Counted from the first letter of the stretch, positions 46,844 through 58,610 are shown. The stretch: 64,000 nucleotides of DNA from Leucobacter tardus (GCF_017583045.1 NZ_JAGFBF010000006.1:62001-126000); one strand, 5' to 3'. Notes: generated from the letters alone by a model not told the origin. Made by a program: numbers and translations.

Positions 46844-47893
46844 ATGACCGACACCAATACGCTGCAGGCCCGCCTCGATGCGGGCCCCGTCATCTGTGCC
46901 GAGGGCTTCCTCTTCGAACTCGAGAAGCGCGGCTACCTGACCGCGGGAGAGTTCGTTCCCGAGGTGGCCCTCGAATTCCCGGACGCCCTCGAGTCACTGC
47001 ACATCGACTTCCAGCGCGCCGGCTCCGACATCGTGGAGGCGTTCACCTACAACGGCCACCGCGAGAAGATGCGGGTCATCGGCAAGGAGGACCTGCTCGA
47101 GCCCCTCAACCGTTCGGCACTGCAGATCGCCCGAAAGGTCGCCGACCGCGTGCCGGGCAACTTCATGGCGGGCAACATCTCGAACTCGAACATCTGGGAC
47201 CCCGAAGACACCGGACGCCAGGCCGAGGTGCGCGGCTTCTTCGACGAGATGGTCGGCTGGGCCGTCGATGAGGGCGCCGACCTCATCATCGGCGAAACCT
47301 TCTACTTCGCGGGCGAAGCCATCGCCGCAGCGGAGTCCGCGAAGGCGAGCGGACTGCCCGTGGTGCTGACCCTGGCGCCGATGGCGTTCCAGGAGATGGC
47401 CGACGGGGTCAGCATCGTCGAGACCGCGCAGCGCCTCGAGCAGATCGGCGTGGACGTCGTCGGCCTGAACTGCTTCCGCGGACCCGAGACGATGCTGCCG
47501 TGGCTGCGACAGATCCGCGAGGCGGTCTCGTGCCACGTCGGCGCCCTGCCGATCCCGTACCGCACGACGGAGGCGGAGCCCACCTTCTTCAACCTGTCCG
47601 ATCCGCACGCCGCGGTGCCGTCCCCGCACGGCCGGACCTTCCCGACCGCGCTCGATCCGCTGTACACGAACCGGTACGAGATCGGCGCGTTCGCGAAAGA
47701 GGCGTACGACCTCGGCGTGCACTACATCGGTGTCTGCTGCGGTGCCACCCCGATGCACATCCGCGAGGTCGCGGAGGCCGTGGGACTCACCACCGAGGCG
47801 AGTCGCTTCTCGGAGAACATGAAGAACCACTTCATGTACGGAGACAACGAGCGCCTCGCCGACAACGTCGTCGCACTCGGCGACCGGGCCTGA
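46844..47893 (+). CDS. Homocysteine S-methyltransferase family protein (BHMT-like)
   Basis: 349 residues from ATG 46844. One Zn-dependent methyltransferase TIM barrel with the zinc ligands GLNCFRGPE and GVCCGATP (Cys-Cys pair). Close to betaine-homocysteine methyltransferase, which makes methionine from homocysteine with glycine betaine; other S-methyltransferases in this family use different donors, so the donor is inferred. Alone in the operon. A 24-base imperfect hairpin lies upstream (46803-46827). Confidence 0.85.
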   Translation: MTDTNTLQARLDAGPVICAEGFLFELEKRGYLTAGEFVPEVALEFPDALESLHIDFQRAGSDIVEAFTYNGHREKMRVIGKEDLLEPLNRSALQIARKVADRVPGNFMAGNISNSNIWDPEDTGRQAEVRGFFDEMVGWAVDEGADLIIGETFYFAGEAIAAAESAKASGLPVVLTLAPMAFQEMADGVSIVETAQRLEQIGVDVVGLNCFRGPETMLPWLRQIREAVSCHVGALPIPYRTTEAEPTFFNLSDPHAAVPSPHGRTFPTALDPLYTNRYEIGAFAKEAYDLGVHYIGVCCGATPMHIREVAEAVGLTTEASRFSENMKNHFMYGDNERLADNVVALGDRA

Positions 47894-47895
47894 CG

Positions 47896-47945
47896 AGCGG
47901 CGGGACGGGGGTGACGGCGACCACCATCGCCCCCGTCCGTCCGCT
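47896..47945. terminator. Hairpin between convergent BHMT-like and pxp-operon genes
   Basis: Arms at 47896-47911 and 47930-47945 pair at 14 of 16 positions with an 18-base loop. Placed between the two convergent stop codons (47893 and 47944), it can stop transcription from both sides. Confidence 0.65.
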
Positions 47946-48744
47946 AGACGAGATAGTTGGCGTCGGGAACGTCGGTGACGAACATGCTGCCGGGCGCGTG
48001 CGTGAGCGCGAACGGCGGCCGGGACTCCATGATGGCCGCTTGCGGCGTGACCCCGCATGCCCAGAACACCGGTACGTCGCCGGGCTCGATCACCGGGGCG
48101 TCACCGAACTCGGGAGCGTCGAGCCGCGCGATCCCGAGCGACGCGGGGTCGCCGATCGCCACGGGCGCCCCGTGCACTGCGGGGTACCGACCCGAGATCT
48201 GCACCGCGTCCGCCACACGGTCCGCAGGGATCGCCCGCATCGAGACGACCATGTCGCCGCGCAGACGCCCGGCCGGCGCGCACGCCCGCGATGTCCGGTA
48301 CATCGGCACGTTCCGGCCCGCCTCCTGGTGCCGGATCGGGATCCCCGCCTCGACGAGCCCCGCTTCGAAGGTGAAGCTGCACCCGATCAGGAACGACACC
48401 AGATCGGGGTGCTCCTCCCACGCCGCCGTGGCGTCGGTGACCTCTGCGGCGAGCACTCCGTCGCGCCAGAGGCGATACCCCGGAATATCGGTGCGGAGGT
48501 CCGACCCGGCGGCGAGCCGCGACTCCCACGACCCGGCGTCGAGCACCTCGAGCACGGGGCACGGTCGCGGGTTGCGCTGTGCGAAGAGCAGCACGTCGTA
48601 CGCCCAGTCCGCCGGCACCGAGATGAGGTTGGCCTGCACGAGTCCTGGGGCGAGTCCACTGGTCGGCGACGTGGCGCCCGACCGAGCTTCGCCGCGCGCC
48701 GCGAGGGCCGCAGCCAGCTGGTCCGCCGTCGCGAGCACGCTCAT
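47944..48744 (-). CDS. D-glutamate cyclase family (DUF1445) protein
   Basis: 266 residues of the DUF1445 / D-glutamate-cyclase family (PF07286, B. subtilis YcsI type): [32 protein letters not shown] at the N-terminus and [10 protein letters not shown] and GVTPQAAI motifs. ATG 48744 overlaps the stop of the carboxylase gene (ATGA). It is the last gene of a coupled operon with pxpA/pxpBC. D-glutamate cyclase relatives convert glutamate and 5-oxoproline, which fits the operon. Confidence 0.85.
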   Translation of the reverse strand: MSVLATADQLAAALAARGEARSGATSPTSGLAPGLVQANLISVPADWAYDVLLFAQRNPRPCPVLEVLDAGSWESRLAAGSDLRTDIPGYRLWRDGVLAAEVTDATAAWEEHPDLVSFLIGCSFTFEAGLVEAGIPIRHQEAGRNVPMYRTSRACAPAGRLRGDMVVSMRAIPADRVADAVQISGRYPAVHGAPVAIGDPASLGIARLDAPEFGDAPVIEPGDVPVFWACGVTPQAAIMESRPPFALTHAPGSMFVTDVPDANYLV

Positions 48745-50501
48745 GCGCCCGTCACCTCGCCCATCGTTCCCCGCGCCGCAACGTCCGCCCCGCTGGCGAT
48801 CGCGTGCCGGAGCACGCCGTCGACGGGAGCCGTCACCGGCACCTCCATCTTCATCGCTTCGAGCACGGCGACGGTCTGTCCGGCAGACACGGTCTCACCG
48901 TCGGCGACCTTCCAGGCGCTGAGCGTTCCCGCGAACGGCGCGAGCAGCGCCCCCTCCGATTCGGGCCCGTCCGGTGCGGCAACCTGCGTTTCAGATCCTG
49001 TCGGCTGCGATCCGGAGACCGAACCGAGCGCCGCAAGCAGGGTCGCCGGCAGCCCGATCGTCGTCAGGCGGCCCTCCCACTCGATCGGCAGGCGGGTGAG
49101 CGACTGGGCCGCGGGGTAGGAGACGTCCGAACCGACCGAGAACTCGGCCGTGCAGTCCTCTTCGATCCACCGCGTATGCACCGAGAACCCGGTGGCGCCG
49201 GCGCCCGTGAAGGCCGGATCCTCGACGATGTGCCGGTCGAAGGGCAGCACCGTGGCCACCCCGTCGACCGTGAACTCCGCGAGCGCGCGCCGCGCACGCG
49301 CGATCGCCTCGTCGCGGTCAGCACCCCACACCACGAGCTTCGCGAGCAGCGAGTCGAAGCTGCCCGACACGACGTCGCCGGCGGTGACGCCCGAGTCGAA
49401 CCGGACTCCCGGACCGGCCGGCGGGTCCCACCGGGTGAGCGTGCCAGGGGTCGGCAGAAACCCGAGTCCGGGGTCCTCGGCGTTGATGCGGAACTCGATG
49501 GCGTGCCCGATCGGCGTCACCGTCTCGGGTGCGCGCATCGGCTCGCCCGCCGCGATGCGGAACTGCTCCTGCACGAGGTCCACGCCCGATGTCACCTCGG
49601 TGACGGGGTGCTCCACCTGGAGCCGCGTGTTGACCTCGAGGAACGTGAGCGTGCCGTCTTCGCCGAGCAGGAACTCCACCGTCCCGGCCCCCACATAGGA
49701 GGCCGCGCCGCAGATATCCGTCGCGGCACGGTGAATGCGCTCGCGCAGCTCGTCATCGATGAACGGTGCCGGCGCCTCTTCGACGAGTTTCTGATTCCGG
49801 CGCTGCAATGAGCAGTCGCGGGTGCCGAGCACGGCGATGCGTCCGTGACGATCGCCGAGCACCTGCGCCTCGATGTGCCTCGGGCGGTCGAGGAACCGCT
49901 CGACCAGGCACGCGCCCGCCCCGAACGCCGATTCCGCCTCGCGAACGGCCGACTCGTACTCCTCGGCGATCCGATCGCGCTCACGCACGACGCGCATGCC
50001 GCGCCCGCCACCGCCGTGCACCGCCTTGATGGCGACGGGCAGACCGTGCGCGTCGGCGAAGGCGATCACCTCGTCCGCGCTCGACACCGGGTCGTTCGTT
50101 CCCGGCACGAGCGGAGCCCCGACGCTTGCGGCGATCGTGCGCGCACGCGCCTTGTCGCCGAGCTGCTCGATCGTTTCGGGATCCGGCCCGATCCAGACGA
50201 GACCCGCGTCGATCACGGCCCGCGCGAAGGCCGCACTCTCGGAGAGGAAGCCGTAGCCGGGATGCACGGCGTCCGCGCCGGCGCGCTTCGCCACCGCGAT
50301 GAGTTTCTCGGCATCGAGGTACGTCTCCGCCGGTGTCGCGCCGTGCAACGCGTACGCCGCGTCGACGGTGCGCACGTGCAGACTGTCGTCGTCGCCATCG
50401 GCGTACACGCCGATCGCGGTGATACCGGCATCACGAGCGGCGCGAGCCACGCGCACGGCGATCTCGCCGCGGTTCGCGATGAGTACGGTTCGGATCGTCA
50501 T
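48741..50501 (-). CDS. Biotin carboxylase with biotin carboxyl-carrier domain
   Basis: 586 residues. An ATP-grasp biotin carboxylase (about 1-450: [15 protein letters not shown] at 9-23, [26 protein letters not shown]) and a biotinyl domain at the C-terminus with the biotin lysine in [17 protein letters not shown] (~545-560). In ordinary acetyl/propionyl-CoA carboxylase alpha subunits this protein pairs with a carboxyltransferase. Here no acyl-CoA carboxyltransferase is near; instead PxpB/PxpC precedes it. Its ATG overlaps the PxpBC stop (ATGA). It is probably the biotin-charging subunit of a PxpBC-linked enzyme. Confidence 0.9.
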   Translation of the reverse strand: MTIRTVLIANRGEIAVRVARAARDAGITAIGVYADGDDDSLHVRTVDAAYALHGATPAETYLDAEKLIAVAKRAGADAVHPGYGFLSESAAFARAVIDAGLVWIGPDPETIEQLGDKARARTIAASVGAPLVPGTNDPVSSADEVIAFADAHGLPVAIKAVHGGGGRGMRVVRERDRIAEEYESAVREAESAFGAGACLVERFLDRPRHIEAQVLGDRHGRIAVLGTRDCSLQRRNQKLVEEAPAPFIDDELRERIHRAATDICGAASYVGAGTVEFLLGEDGTLTFLEVNTRLQVEHPVTEVTSGVDLVQEQFRIAAGEPMRAPETVTPIGHAIEFRINAEDPGLGFLPTPGTLTRWDPPAGPGVRFDSGVTAGDVVSGSFDSLLAKLVVWGADRDEAIARARRALAEFTVDGVATVLPFDRHIVEDPAFTGAGATGFSVHTRWIEEDCTAEFSVGSDVSYPAAQSLTRLPIEWEGRLTTIGLPATLLAALGSVSGSQPTGSETQVAAPDGPESEGALLAPFAGTLSAWKVADGETVSAGQTVAVLEAMKMEVPVTAPVDGVLRHAIASGADVAARGTMGEVTGA

Positions 50502-52228
50502 CGAATCACTCCTTCGGTCCCGGCACTGTCGAGTACCGCGAATCTCACACGCGCCCCCGGAGGGAGCTGCGCTGCTCGGTCCAGATCGGCATCGATCACG
50601 ACGCCGATGACCGGGTACCCGCCGGTCAGCGGGTGGTCTGCCAGGAAGAGGACGGGCTGTCCGGCCGGGGGCACTTGAATCGCGCCTCGGGCGAGCCCCT
50701 CGCTCGGAAGCTCCGCGTCGCGGTACGCCGCCGTGCGCACGAGCGGTTCACCCGCGAGCCGCACCCCGACCCGATCGCTGCGCGGCGTCACCTCCCACTC
50801 CTGCGCGGCGAGCGCGGCGAACGCCGCGTCGTCGAACCAGTCGTCGCGCGGCCCCCGACGGACCCTGAGCACGGTCTCGTCGCCCGAGCGCGGGAGCCGC
50901 GCGGCTTCGCGCGCCTCACCGTCGGCGTCGTCCTGGACTGCTGCCGCGCGCTGCGCATCGATCGCGCCCGTGCGCACCCGCACCGGGGAGCCGGAAACGA
51001 CCGGGCCGGGACCGAGCCCCGCGAGCGTGTCCGTTGCGGCGCTGCCGAGCGTCTCCGGAGCCGCGATCCCGCCGCGGATCGCGAGCACCGTCCGCAGTCC
51101 GGCCTCCGCCGGGTGCAGGAGCACCTCATCGCCGGCGTCGACCCTGAACGGCACACCCGTCCGGATCGGTCGCGCACCTGCGACGCCGGTCACCGTCCCG
51201 GGTCGGGTGGCGCCGGTGAGTCCGAGTACGAGCGTCCGCTCGGCCCTTGCGGCGAAGGCGCCCATGCCGATCTCGAGCACCGCCGCCGTGTCATCGTTGC
51301 CGACGAGCCGATTCGCCCGTCGAGTCGCCCCGCGGTCGGCAGCTCCCGACGCGCTCACGCCGAGGTGCGCGAGTCCCGGACGCCCGAGGTCCTGCACGAG
51401 GCACCGCAGGCCGGCATCGTGCACCCGGAGCGCGACGGCGCTGTCCGGCGCATCGACGGCGCCGCCGGACGCGGGTGCTTCGCCGGCTCCGCGACGTTCA
51501 GCGGTCGCCGTGTGCGGCGCTGCATCCGCTGCGCCGTCTCCGGGCTCCACCGCCACGAACCGCACGCCCGCGCCCGGTCGCAGGAGAGCCGGCGGCTCGC
51601 GATCGAGATCCCACATCGGCGTCTCCGTGCGCCCGATGAGCTGCCACCCGCCCGGACTCTCGCGGGGGTACACCCCGCTGAACGAGCCGGCGAGCCCGAC
51701 GGACCCCGCCGGGATCCGAGCGCGGGGAGACGATCGACGCGGCACCTGCAGCGCCGGATCGCCCCCGGTGATGTACGCGAACCCGGGTGCGAAGCCGGTG
51801 AAAGCGACCGTGTAGGTCGCCGCCTGGTGCCGCTCGACGACCTCTTCCGTGGAGAGTCCGGTGAGCTGCGCGACCTCGTCGAGGTCCGCGCCGTCGTACA
51901 CGACCGGAACGTCGATCAGCGGCTCCGAGGTCGAAGCGCGCACGGTCTCACCGGCGTAGGCGTCCCACAGCTCGGCGAACCCGATCTCGCCCCTGCCGGC
52001 GACCTGCGCCGCGGCATCACGTCCGCGCAGCAGCACCGTCCGCGCCGCAGGCACGAGTTCATCGATATCGAGCGCACCGTCGTCGCGCGCCCGCGAGAGC
52101 GCGTCGTGCAGTGCCAGCGCCGTCGCGAGATCCCCGCAGTCGACGAGCAGCGCACCGTCTCCGACCGGCCGCACGTCGAACGACACGTCCGATCCCGAGC
52201 GGTGCGGCAGCGCCCCGTCGCGGATCAC
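50498..52228 (-). CDS. pxpBC: 5-oxoprolinase subunits B and C fused (KipI/KipA-like)
   Basis: 576 residues from GTG 52228, which overlaps the pxpA stop (GTGA). Residues ~15-228 are PxpB/KipI ([45 protein letters not shown]). A disordered Ala-rich linker (~229-263) joins PxpC/KipA (~264-572: [29 protein letters not shown]). These are the AHS1 and AHS2 domains also found in urea carboxylase. Together with PxpA they hydrolyse 5-oxoproline with ATP. A longer frame to 52966 is an arginine-rich shadow. Confidence 0.9.
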   Translation of the reverse strand: MIRDGALPHRSGSDVSFDVRPVGDGALLVDCGDLATALALHDALSRARDDGALDIDELVPAARTVLLRGRDAAAQVAGRGEIGFAELWDAYAGETVRASTSEPLIDVPVVYDGADLDEVAQLTGLSTEEVVERHQAATYTVAFTGFAPGFAYITGGDPALQVPRRSSPRARIPAGSVGLAGSFSGVYPRESPGGWQLIGRTETPMWDLDREPPALLRPGAGVRFVAVEPGDGAADAAPHTATAERRGAGEAPASGGAVDAPDSAVALRVHDAGLRCLVQDLGRPGLAHLGVSASGAADRGATRRANRLVGNDDTAAVLEIGMGAFAARAERTLVLGLTGATRPGTVTGVAGARPIRTGVPFRVDAGDEVLLHPAEAGLRTVLAIRGGIAAPETLGSAATDTLAGLGPGPVVSGSPVRVRTGAIDAQRAAAVQDDADGEAREAARLPRSGDETVLRVRRGPRDDWFDDAAFAALAAQEWEVTPRSDRVGVRLAGEPLVRTAAYRDAELPSEGLARGAIQVPPAGQPVLFLADHPLTGGYPVIGVVIDADLDRAAQLPPGARVRFAVLDSAGTEGVIR

Positions 52229-53010
52229 TGCGCACCCCGCGATCCGGACGCTCCGCTCGCGAAAGCGGACAGCTCCTCGCCCGCGTCGAGCAGCGCGGTG
52301 CGCACGGCAGCGGCGATCTCGACCGCGCCGGGGCTGTCGCCGTGCACGCAGATCGAGGCGGCGGGCACTGCGATATCGGTACCGTCCTTCGCGGCGACGA
52401 CGCCCTCGCGAGCCAACCGCACCATGCGCTCCGCGACCTCGGCCGGGTCGTGGATCACCGATCCCGATTCCCGCCGCGAGACGAGCGCGCCGTTCGGCTC
52501 GTAGGCGCGGTCGGCGAACGCTTCGGGTACGGCGTGCAATCCGGCGGCCTCGGCCCAGTTCACCAGCCGCGAGCCGGCCAGACAGACGAGCGGCAGCGTC
52601 GAATCGACGGCCCGGATGGCACGGATGACCGCCGCGGCCTGCCGCTCGTCGCGCGCGATGGTGTTGTAGAGCGCGCCATGCGGTTTCACGTAGGTCACCT
52701 CGGTGCCGGCGACGCGGGCGAGCGCCTGAAGCGCACCGATCTGATAGATCACATCGGCCTCGAGCTCGGCGTCGGCGACGTCCATCGGCCTGCGGCCGAA
52801 CCCGACGAGATCGGGGTAGGCGACGTGGGCTCCCACGGCGACGCCTCGAGCGGCCGCACCGCGGAGCGTGTCGAGAATGGAACGAGGATCGCCCGCGTGG
52901 AACCCGCAGGCGACGTTCGCGCTCGTGACGATGCCGAGCATGGCGTCGTCGTCGCCGAGGCGCCACGCACCGAAGTGCTCGCCGAGGTCGCTATTCAGAT
53001 CGATGCTCAT
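52225..53010 (-). CDS. pxpA: 5-oxoprolinase subunit A (LamB/YcsF family)
   Basis: 261 residues. The LamB/YcsF fold: [14 protein letters not shown] at the N-terminus (metal-binding Asp and Glu residues), [14 protein letters not shown], then [16 protein letters not shown]. PxpA is the first subunit of the bacterial ATP-dependent 5-oxoprolinase, which opens 5-oxoproline (pyroglutamate) to glutamate. ATG 53010 leads straight into the operon; pxpBC is coupled by overlap. Confidence 0.93.
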   Translation of the reverse strand: MSIDLNSDLGEHFGAWRLGDDDAMLGIVTSANVACGFHAGDPRSILDTLRGAAARGVAVGAHVAYPDLVGFGRRPMDVADAELEADVIYQIGALQALARVAGTEVTYVKPHGALYNTIARDERQAAAVIRAIRAVDSTLPLVCLAGSRLVNWAEAAGLHAVPEAFADRAYEPNGALVSRRESGSVIHDPAEVAERMVRLAREGVVAAKDGTDIAVPAASICVHGDSPGAVEIAAAVRTALLDAGEELSAFASGASGSRGAQ

Positions 53011-53047
53011 GTACCGGCCTTTCTCGTGCGGATGGTGCTCTGCGGGG

Positions 53048-54307
53048 TCACGCCGCCAGGAAGGCGAAGATCCCCGTGAATGACATGATGCCCATGTACC
53101 AGGTCAGCACGGTCACGACGGTCCCCGAGATGAGCAGCCACTTCGGCACCCGGTAGCCGTTCAGCAGGTCACGGCGGAACCAGCCGATGTACATGAAGAT
53201 CGTGAATCCGAGGGGCAGGATCAGACCGTTGAACCCGCCGGCGAACACGAGGAGCGCGACGGGCGTCGTGCCGAGCACGAGATAGACGCTGAGCCCGAAG
53301 AGGATGAAGCCCACCGTGATCCACGAGCGCACCCGCATGTCGATGCGACGGCTGAACACCGTCGTGAACGACACCGAGGTGAACGCGGCGCCGATGACGC
53401 TCGAGATGCCCGCGGCCCAGAGCACCAGACCGAACGCCCGGAGGCCGATCTCACCCGCGGCGGCCTGGAACGCATCGCCGGCCGGGTTGCCCGCGAGGTC
53501 GAGCGTCACACCGCTGGCGGTCACGCCGAGGAACGCGAGGAACAGCACGTACCGCATCACGCCGGTCACGGCGATGCCGGTGAACGCGGATCGGGTCACC
53601 TGTTCGGCGTGCTCGACGCCAGAGACTCCGGAATCGAGCAGCTTGTGCGCACCGGCGTAGGTGATGTACCCGCCGACGGTGCCGCCGACGATCGTCGTGA
53701 TCATCGCGAAATCGATCACATCGGGCAGGACCGTCTGGGTGAGCGCCTCACCGATGGGCGGGTTCGCGACGATCGCGACGATCACCGTCAGGATGATCAT
53801 CACGAGTCCGAGCAGGATCATCACGCGGTCCATGACCACGCCTGCGCGTTTGACGATGAAGATGACGATGGCGAGCGCCGCGCTGACGGCTCCGCCGATC
53901 TTCGCGTCGAGTCCGAAGAGCGCGTTGAGTCCGAGGCCGGCGCCGGCGATGTTGCCGATGTTGAACACGAGCCCGCCGAAGATCACGAGCACGGCGAGCA
54001 CGTATCCGCTGAAGGGTACGGCTGCGTTGGCGAGCTCCGCGGCGCGGCGACCGCTCACCGTGATGATGCGCCAGATATTGGCTTGCACCACGAAGTCGAT
54101 GAGGATCGACGCGAGGATGCCGAATGCGAATGCGGCGCCGAGCGTCGCGGTGAAGGTCGCCGTCTGCGTGATGAATCCGGGTCCGATGGCCGACGTTGCC
54201 ATCATGAAGATCGCCCCGAGGAGGGACGCGCGTCGTGCGCGGACGAAGCCGACCGCCCCGCTCGCGACGGTTTCCGGACCCGGAACCGCAGCGTTCCGTT
54301 CGCTCAT
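53048..54307 (-). CDS. Nramp-related transporter (YcsG-like), metal motifs missing
   Basis: 419 residues with about 11 membrane helices and the Nramp fold ([17 protein letters not shown] near helix 1, [19 protein letters not shown] at helix 6). The usual Nramp metal ligands DPGN in helix 1 and MPH in helix 6 are absent, so it is probably not a manganese/iron carrier. In B. subtilis the related ycsG lies beside pxpA. First gene of the operon; pxpA follows 37 bases later. A 5-oxoproline or small amide importer is a plausible role. Confidence 0.75.
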   Translation of the reverse strand: MSERNAAVPGPETVASGAVGFVRARRASLLGAIFMMATSAIGPGFITQTATFTATLGAAFAFGILASILIDFVVQANIWRIITVSGRRAAELANAAVPFSGYVLAVLVIFGGLVFNIGNIAGAGLGLNALFGLDAKIGGAVSAALAIVIFIVKRAGVVMDRVMILLGLVMIILTVIVAIVANPPIGEALTQTVLPDVIDFAMITTIVGGTVGGYITYAGAHKLLDSGVSGVEHAEQVTRSAFTGIAVTGVMRYVLFLAFLGVTASGVTLDLAGNPAGDAFQAAAGEIGLRAFGLVLWAAGISSVIGAAFTSVSFTTVFSRRIDMRVRSWITVGFILFGLSVYLVLGTTPVALLVFAGGFNGLILPLGFTIFMYIGWFRRDLLNGYRVPKWLLISGTVVTVLTWYMGIMSFTGIFAFLAA

Positions 54308-54386
54308 CTGCTGCTGCCTTTCATCGGTGCTTCACTGCGCCAGTCGCCCAGCTCGACGCCGGAGCGTCTCGACCATCTTGCGCTAG

Positions 54387-54399
54387 ATTGTTCAACAAT
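54387..54399. promoter_or_regulatory. Palindromic operator candidate for the GntR regulator
   Basis: ATTGTTCAACAAT is a perfect inverted repeat around a central C, in the 138-base gap between the divergent transporter and GntR genes. TTGT-n-ACAA patterns are typical of GntR/FCD operators. It is the natural candidate for control of the pxp operon. Confidence 0.55.
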
Positions 54400-54433
54400 G
54401 CAAGCGAGACGTTCAACACGGATGGGGTGCCAG

Positions 54434-54439
54434 TAGGAT
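54434..54439 (+). promoter_or_regulatory. -10 box (TAGGAT) of the GntR gene, leaderless type
   Basis: TAGGAT ends six bases before ATG 54446, so the message probably has no leader. Confidence 0.5.
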
Positions 54440-54445
54440 CGGAGC

Positions 54446-55132
54446 ATGACTCAGCCCGCTGACGACGCCGTCGCCGCACCGCTCGGTCGGTCGCGCGCCG
54501 AGGAGACCGCGGCCGCGCTCCGCGCGCTGATCGCCGATGCCGAACTCACGCCGGGTATGCGCCTCGCCGAAGTGGACCTCGCGCGCACCCACGCCGTGTC
54601 CCGCAATACGCTGCGCGAAGCCTTCCGCATCCTCAGCGAGCAGTCGCTCGTCGTCCAGGTTCCGCACCGCGGCGCCTTCGTCGCCACCCCGTCCGTGATG
54701 TCGATCATCGACATCTATCACGTGCGGCGCATGATCGAATGCGGAGCGCTGCGCACCGCACTGCCGAAGCATCCCGGCGTCACGCGCATGCGCGAGGCCG
54801 TCGACACCGCGCTGGCCGCCCGTGAATCGGGCGACTGGCGCACCGTGGGTACCGCGAACATCTTGTTCCATTCCGCCATCATCGAACTCGCCGACAGTCC
54901 ACGCCTCGCCCGCTTCGCTGACGCGCTCGCGGCCGAGGTGCGACTCGCATTCGGCCTCGTCGACGACCCCGAGTATCTGCACGCCCCGTTCATCGATCAG
55001 AATGCCCGCATCGTCGAGCTCGTCGCAGCGGGGAGTGCAGACGAGGCTGCCGAGGCGCTCGAGGGCTACCTGCACCGCGCCGAACGCGTGCTCGTCACCG
55101 CGTACGAGCGCGCCAGCGCCGCACGCGCCTGA
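54446..55132 (+). CDS. GntR-family regulator, FCD subgroup
   Basis: 228 residues. Winged helix (about 12-75: TAAALRALIADAELTPGMRLAEVDLARTHAVSRNTLREAFRIL) and an all-helical FCD domain (about 80-215) whose metal/ligand pocket residues (RRMIECGAL, NILFHSAIIELADSPRL) are present. It replaces the IclR-type KipR seen in B. subtilis. Divergent from the pxp operon, with a palindrome between the two. Confidence 0.9.
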   Translation: MTQPADDAVAAPLGRSRAEETAAALRALIADAELTPGMRLAEVDLARTHAVSRNTLREAFRILSEQSLVVQVPHRGAFVATPSVMSIIDIYHVRRMIECGALRTALPKHPGVTRMREAVDTALAARESGDWRTVGTANILFHSAIIELADSPRLARFADALAAEVRLAFGLVDDPEYLHAPFIDQNARIVELVAAGSADEAAEALEGYLHRAERVLVTAYERASAARA

Positions 55133-55164
55133 CGCAGTCGGTCGGGTCGTCGCGCACAGACGAA

Positions 55165-55200
55165 AAAGCGGGGCCGCACCCGAAGGTGCGACCCCGCTTT
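55165..55200. terminator. Bidirectional terminator between GntR and groEL
   Basis: AAAGCGGGGCCGCACC pairs with GGTGCGACCCCGCTTT around CGAA, with A and T runs on the two sides, so it can stop transcription from both genes. Confidence 0.85.
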
Positions 55201-55213
55201 CGCGATGCAGGAC

Positions 55214-56893
<1,680 letters not shown>

Positions 56894-56920
56894 TTAGCAC
56901 TCGATCATTTCGAGTGCTAA
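56894..56920. promoter_or_regulatory. CIRCE element (HrcA operator) of groEL
   Basis: TTAGCACTC-N9-GAGTGCTAA is a perfect match to the CIRCE consensus, about 60 bases before the groEL ATG. Confidence 0.95.
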
Positions 56921-56927
56921 GACAATC

Positions 56928-56936
56928 TTGGCACTC
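56928..56936. promoter_or_regulatory. Extra CIRCE-like half-site
   Basis: TTGGCACTC (one base different from the CIRCE half TTAGCACTC) lies eight bases outside the element in the same orientation as its left half. Confidence 0.4.
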
Positions 56937-56986
56937 ACACCCGACGAGTGCAAGCGCGGGAGGAGACTCCGGGCGAGCTCGGAGGA

Positions 56987-57715
56987 CTACTGCACCGGGA
57001 CGTCGCCCGACGCGTCGACGCCTCCGTCGATGTCAGCCGTGGCGTCCGCTGCGGCATCGGCTTCGACCCCGGCATCGGCGTCAGGAGACTCGGTCCCAGG
57101 GATCGTGTTCTCACTCGTACTCTGCTCGAGCTCGGTGGCCTCGTCGGCTCCGGGTCCGCCGTAATCGGTACCGAGCAGCACCACGAGTCGGGCACCGTAC
57201 GAGGCGTAGCCGTTGCTCTGGTAGATCGAGAGCCCGCCGAGTTCGCGAGCGAGGCCCTCGGCCGCGGGGATGTCGGCTTCGTCCTCGTAGAACACGCCCG
57301 AGATGGAGACGTCGTCTTCTGCGGCGTTGCCCGCGAAGACGATGACCCCGAGGTCTCCGTCACCGATGACCTGACCGACGCCCTCCGCGAGATAGGGCGT
57401 GTCCGTCCCGTTGAGTACCGCGACCGATGCTTCGGGATCGAGTTCGGGTTCGATCTGCGCGGTCTCGCTCGAGCCACCGATGCGTTCGTCGAGGCCGAGG
57501 TTCGCGCCGATCCGCTCGACCGTGAAGATGCCGAGCCCGGTGAGCAGCAGAAAGCCGACCACGCCGGCAATGACGAAACGCCAGGCGTTCCGCGGTCGCG
57601 CGACGACGCGGTGCGCGCCCACCCGACCCCGCATCTCGGGGTGGTCGAAACGATCCTCAGGGTACTCCTGCGATGCATCGCGCCGGGACGTTTCGTCGCG
57701 GGGTGGTTGACTCAC
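56987..57715 (-). CDS. LytR C-terminal domain protein, membrane-anchored
   Basis: 242 residues from GTG 57715. Cytosolic N-terminus, one membrane helix (WRFVIAGVVGFLLLTGLGIF at about 44-63), then a LytR_C domain (about 95-190: VAVLNGTDTPYLAEGVGQVI and SNGYASYGARLVVLLGTDY) and an acidic Ala/Asp-rich tail. LytR_C domains occur in actinobacterial cell-envelope proteins. Downstream of the lytic transglycosylase, same strand. Confidence 0.82.
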   Translation of the reverse strand: MSQPPRDETSRRDASQEYPEDRFDHPEMRGRVGAHRVVARPRNAWRFVIAGVVGFLLLTGLGIFTVERIGANLGLDERIGGSSETAQIEPELDPEASVAVLNGTDTPYLAEGVGQVIGDGDLGVIVFAGNAAEDDVSISGVFYEDEADIPAAEGLARELGGLSIYQSNGYASYGARLVVLLGTDYGGPGADEATELEQSTSENTIPGTESPDADAGVEADAAADATADIDGGVDASGDVPVQ

Positions 57716-57830
57716 GCGGATCCTCTCGGGGTTCTCTGATGGTCCGAGCGCGCTCGAGCGGTGCCGGACCTGCGTTCCAGAATACAGGTGCGCGCTCGAC
57801 AGCGGCTTGACGATACCTGACGGGTGACGC

Positions 57831-58601
57831 TCACTGCGCCGCGCGCACGTACTCCGCGGCGGCGTCCGCGACGCGCTGCTGGTACTCCGCGGAGTCGTTG
57901 TACGAGCGGACCGCGGCGACCCAGGCGTCCCCGTCGGCGAGTGTGCCGCGCGCCGCGCACAAGTAGCGCGCGGCCGTGAGCGCCGCGTCATCGATGTGAT
58001 CGATGTCTGCGCTCCCGTCCCCGCTGCCGTCTCTCCCCCACTCCGTCCAGGTCTGCGGAATGAACTGCATCGGACCGACCGCGCGATCCCACTGGTCATC
58101 TCCGTCGATGACGCCACCGTCGGTGTCGGGGATGGCGTCGGTCGTCGCCCCATCCAGCGGAATGCCGACGATCCGAGGAGTCGCACGCCCGTCCTCGCGA
58201 ATCGCACCGCCACCGAGTGTGCCGTGCTCGGTCTCGACGAAACCGATCGCCGCGAGCGTGTTCCACCCCACCTCGCAGCCGGAGTCGGCGCGGACGCGCA
58301 GATCGGCCCCCGCATACGCCAGCAACGCCCTGTCGGGGATGCCGGTTCGCTCAGCGACGTTGGCGACCCAGCCAGGGTCGGGCAGGGAACCGACCACCCG
58401 GGGGTCCGCGTCGGCCGTCGCCTCAGTCGTCGGCGTCACCTCTGACGACGCGGACACCGCACGCTCGCGGGTGAAGTCCCGACTCTGCGCGTGAGAGGCG
58501 AGCGTCCCGATCGACCAGACGACGCAGACGGTCGCCGCGCAACCGAGGGGCACGAGGACCGTCAAGCGACGACGCGCACGTCGATCGTCCGATCCCGACA
58601 C
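57831..58601 (-). CDS. Lytic murein transglycosylase
   Basis: 256 residues. N-terminal membrane helix (LTVLVPLGCAATVCVVWSIGTLA), a linker, then a transglycosylase domain (about 100-250) with catalytic Glu in AAIGFVETEHGTLGG and AVGPMQFIPQTWTEWG, MltB-like. Cuts the glycan strand of peptidoglycan between MurNAc and GlcNAc. Followed by the LytR_C protein, so the two may form a cell-wall unit. Confidence 0.88.
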   Translation of the reverse strand: MSGSDDRRARRRLTVLVPLGCAATVCVVWSIGTLASHAQSRDFTRERAVSASSEVTPTTEATADADPRVVGSLPDPGWVANVAERTGIPDRALLAYAGADLRVRADSGCEVGWNTLAAIGFVETEHGTLGGGAIREDGRATPRIVGIPLDGATTDAIPDTDGGVIDGDDQWDRAVGPMQFIPQTWTEWGRDGSGDGSADIDHIDDAALTAARYLCAARGTLADGDAWVAAVRSYNDSAEYQQRVADAAAEYVRAAQ

Positions 58602-58610
58602 GGTGCGTTC

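Noticed and set aside
52229-52966. N-terminal extension of the pxpBC gene
   Set aside because: It lies wholly within pxpA on the same strand in another frame and is arginine-rich; the GTG at 52228 overlaps the pxpA stop.
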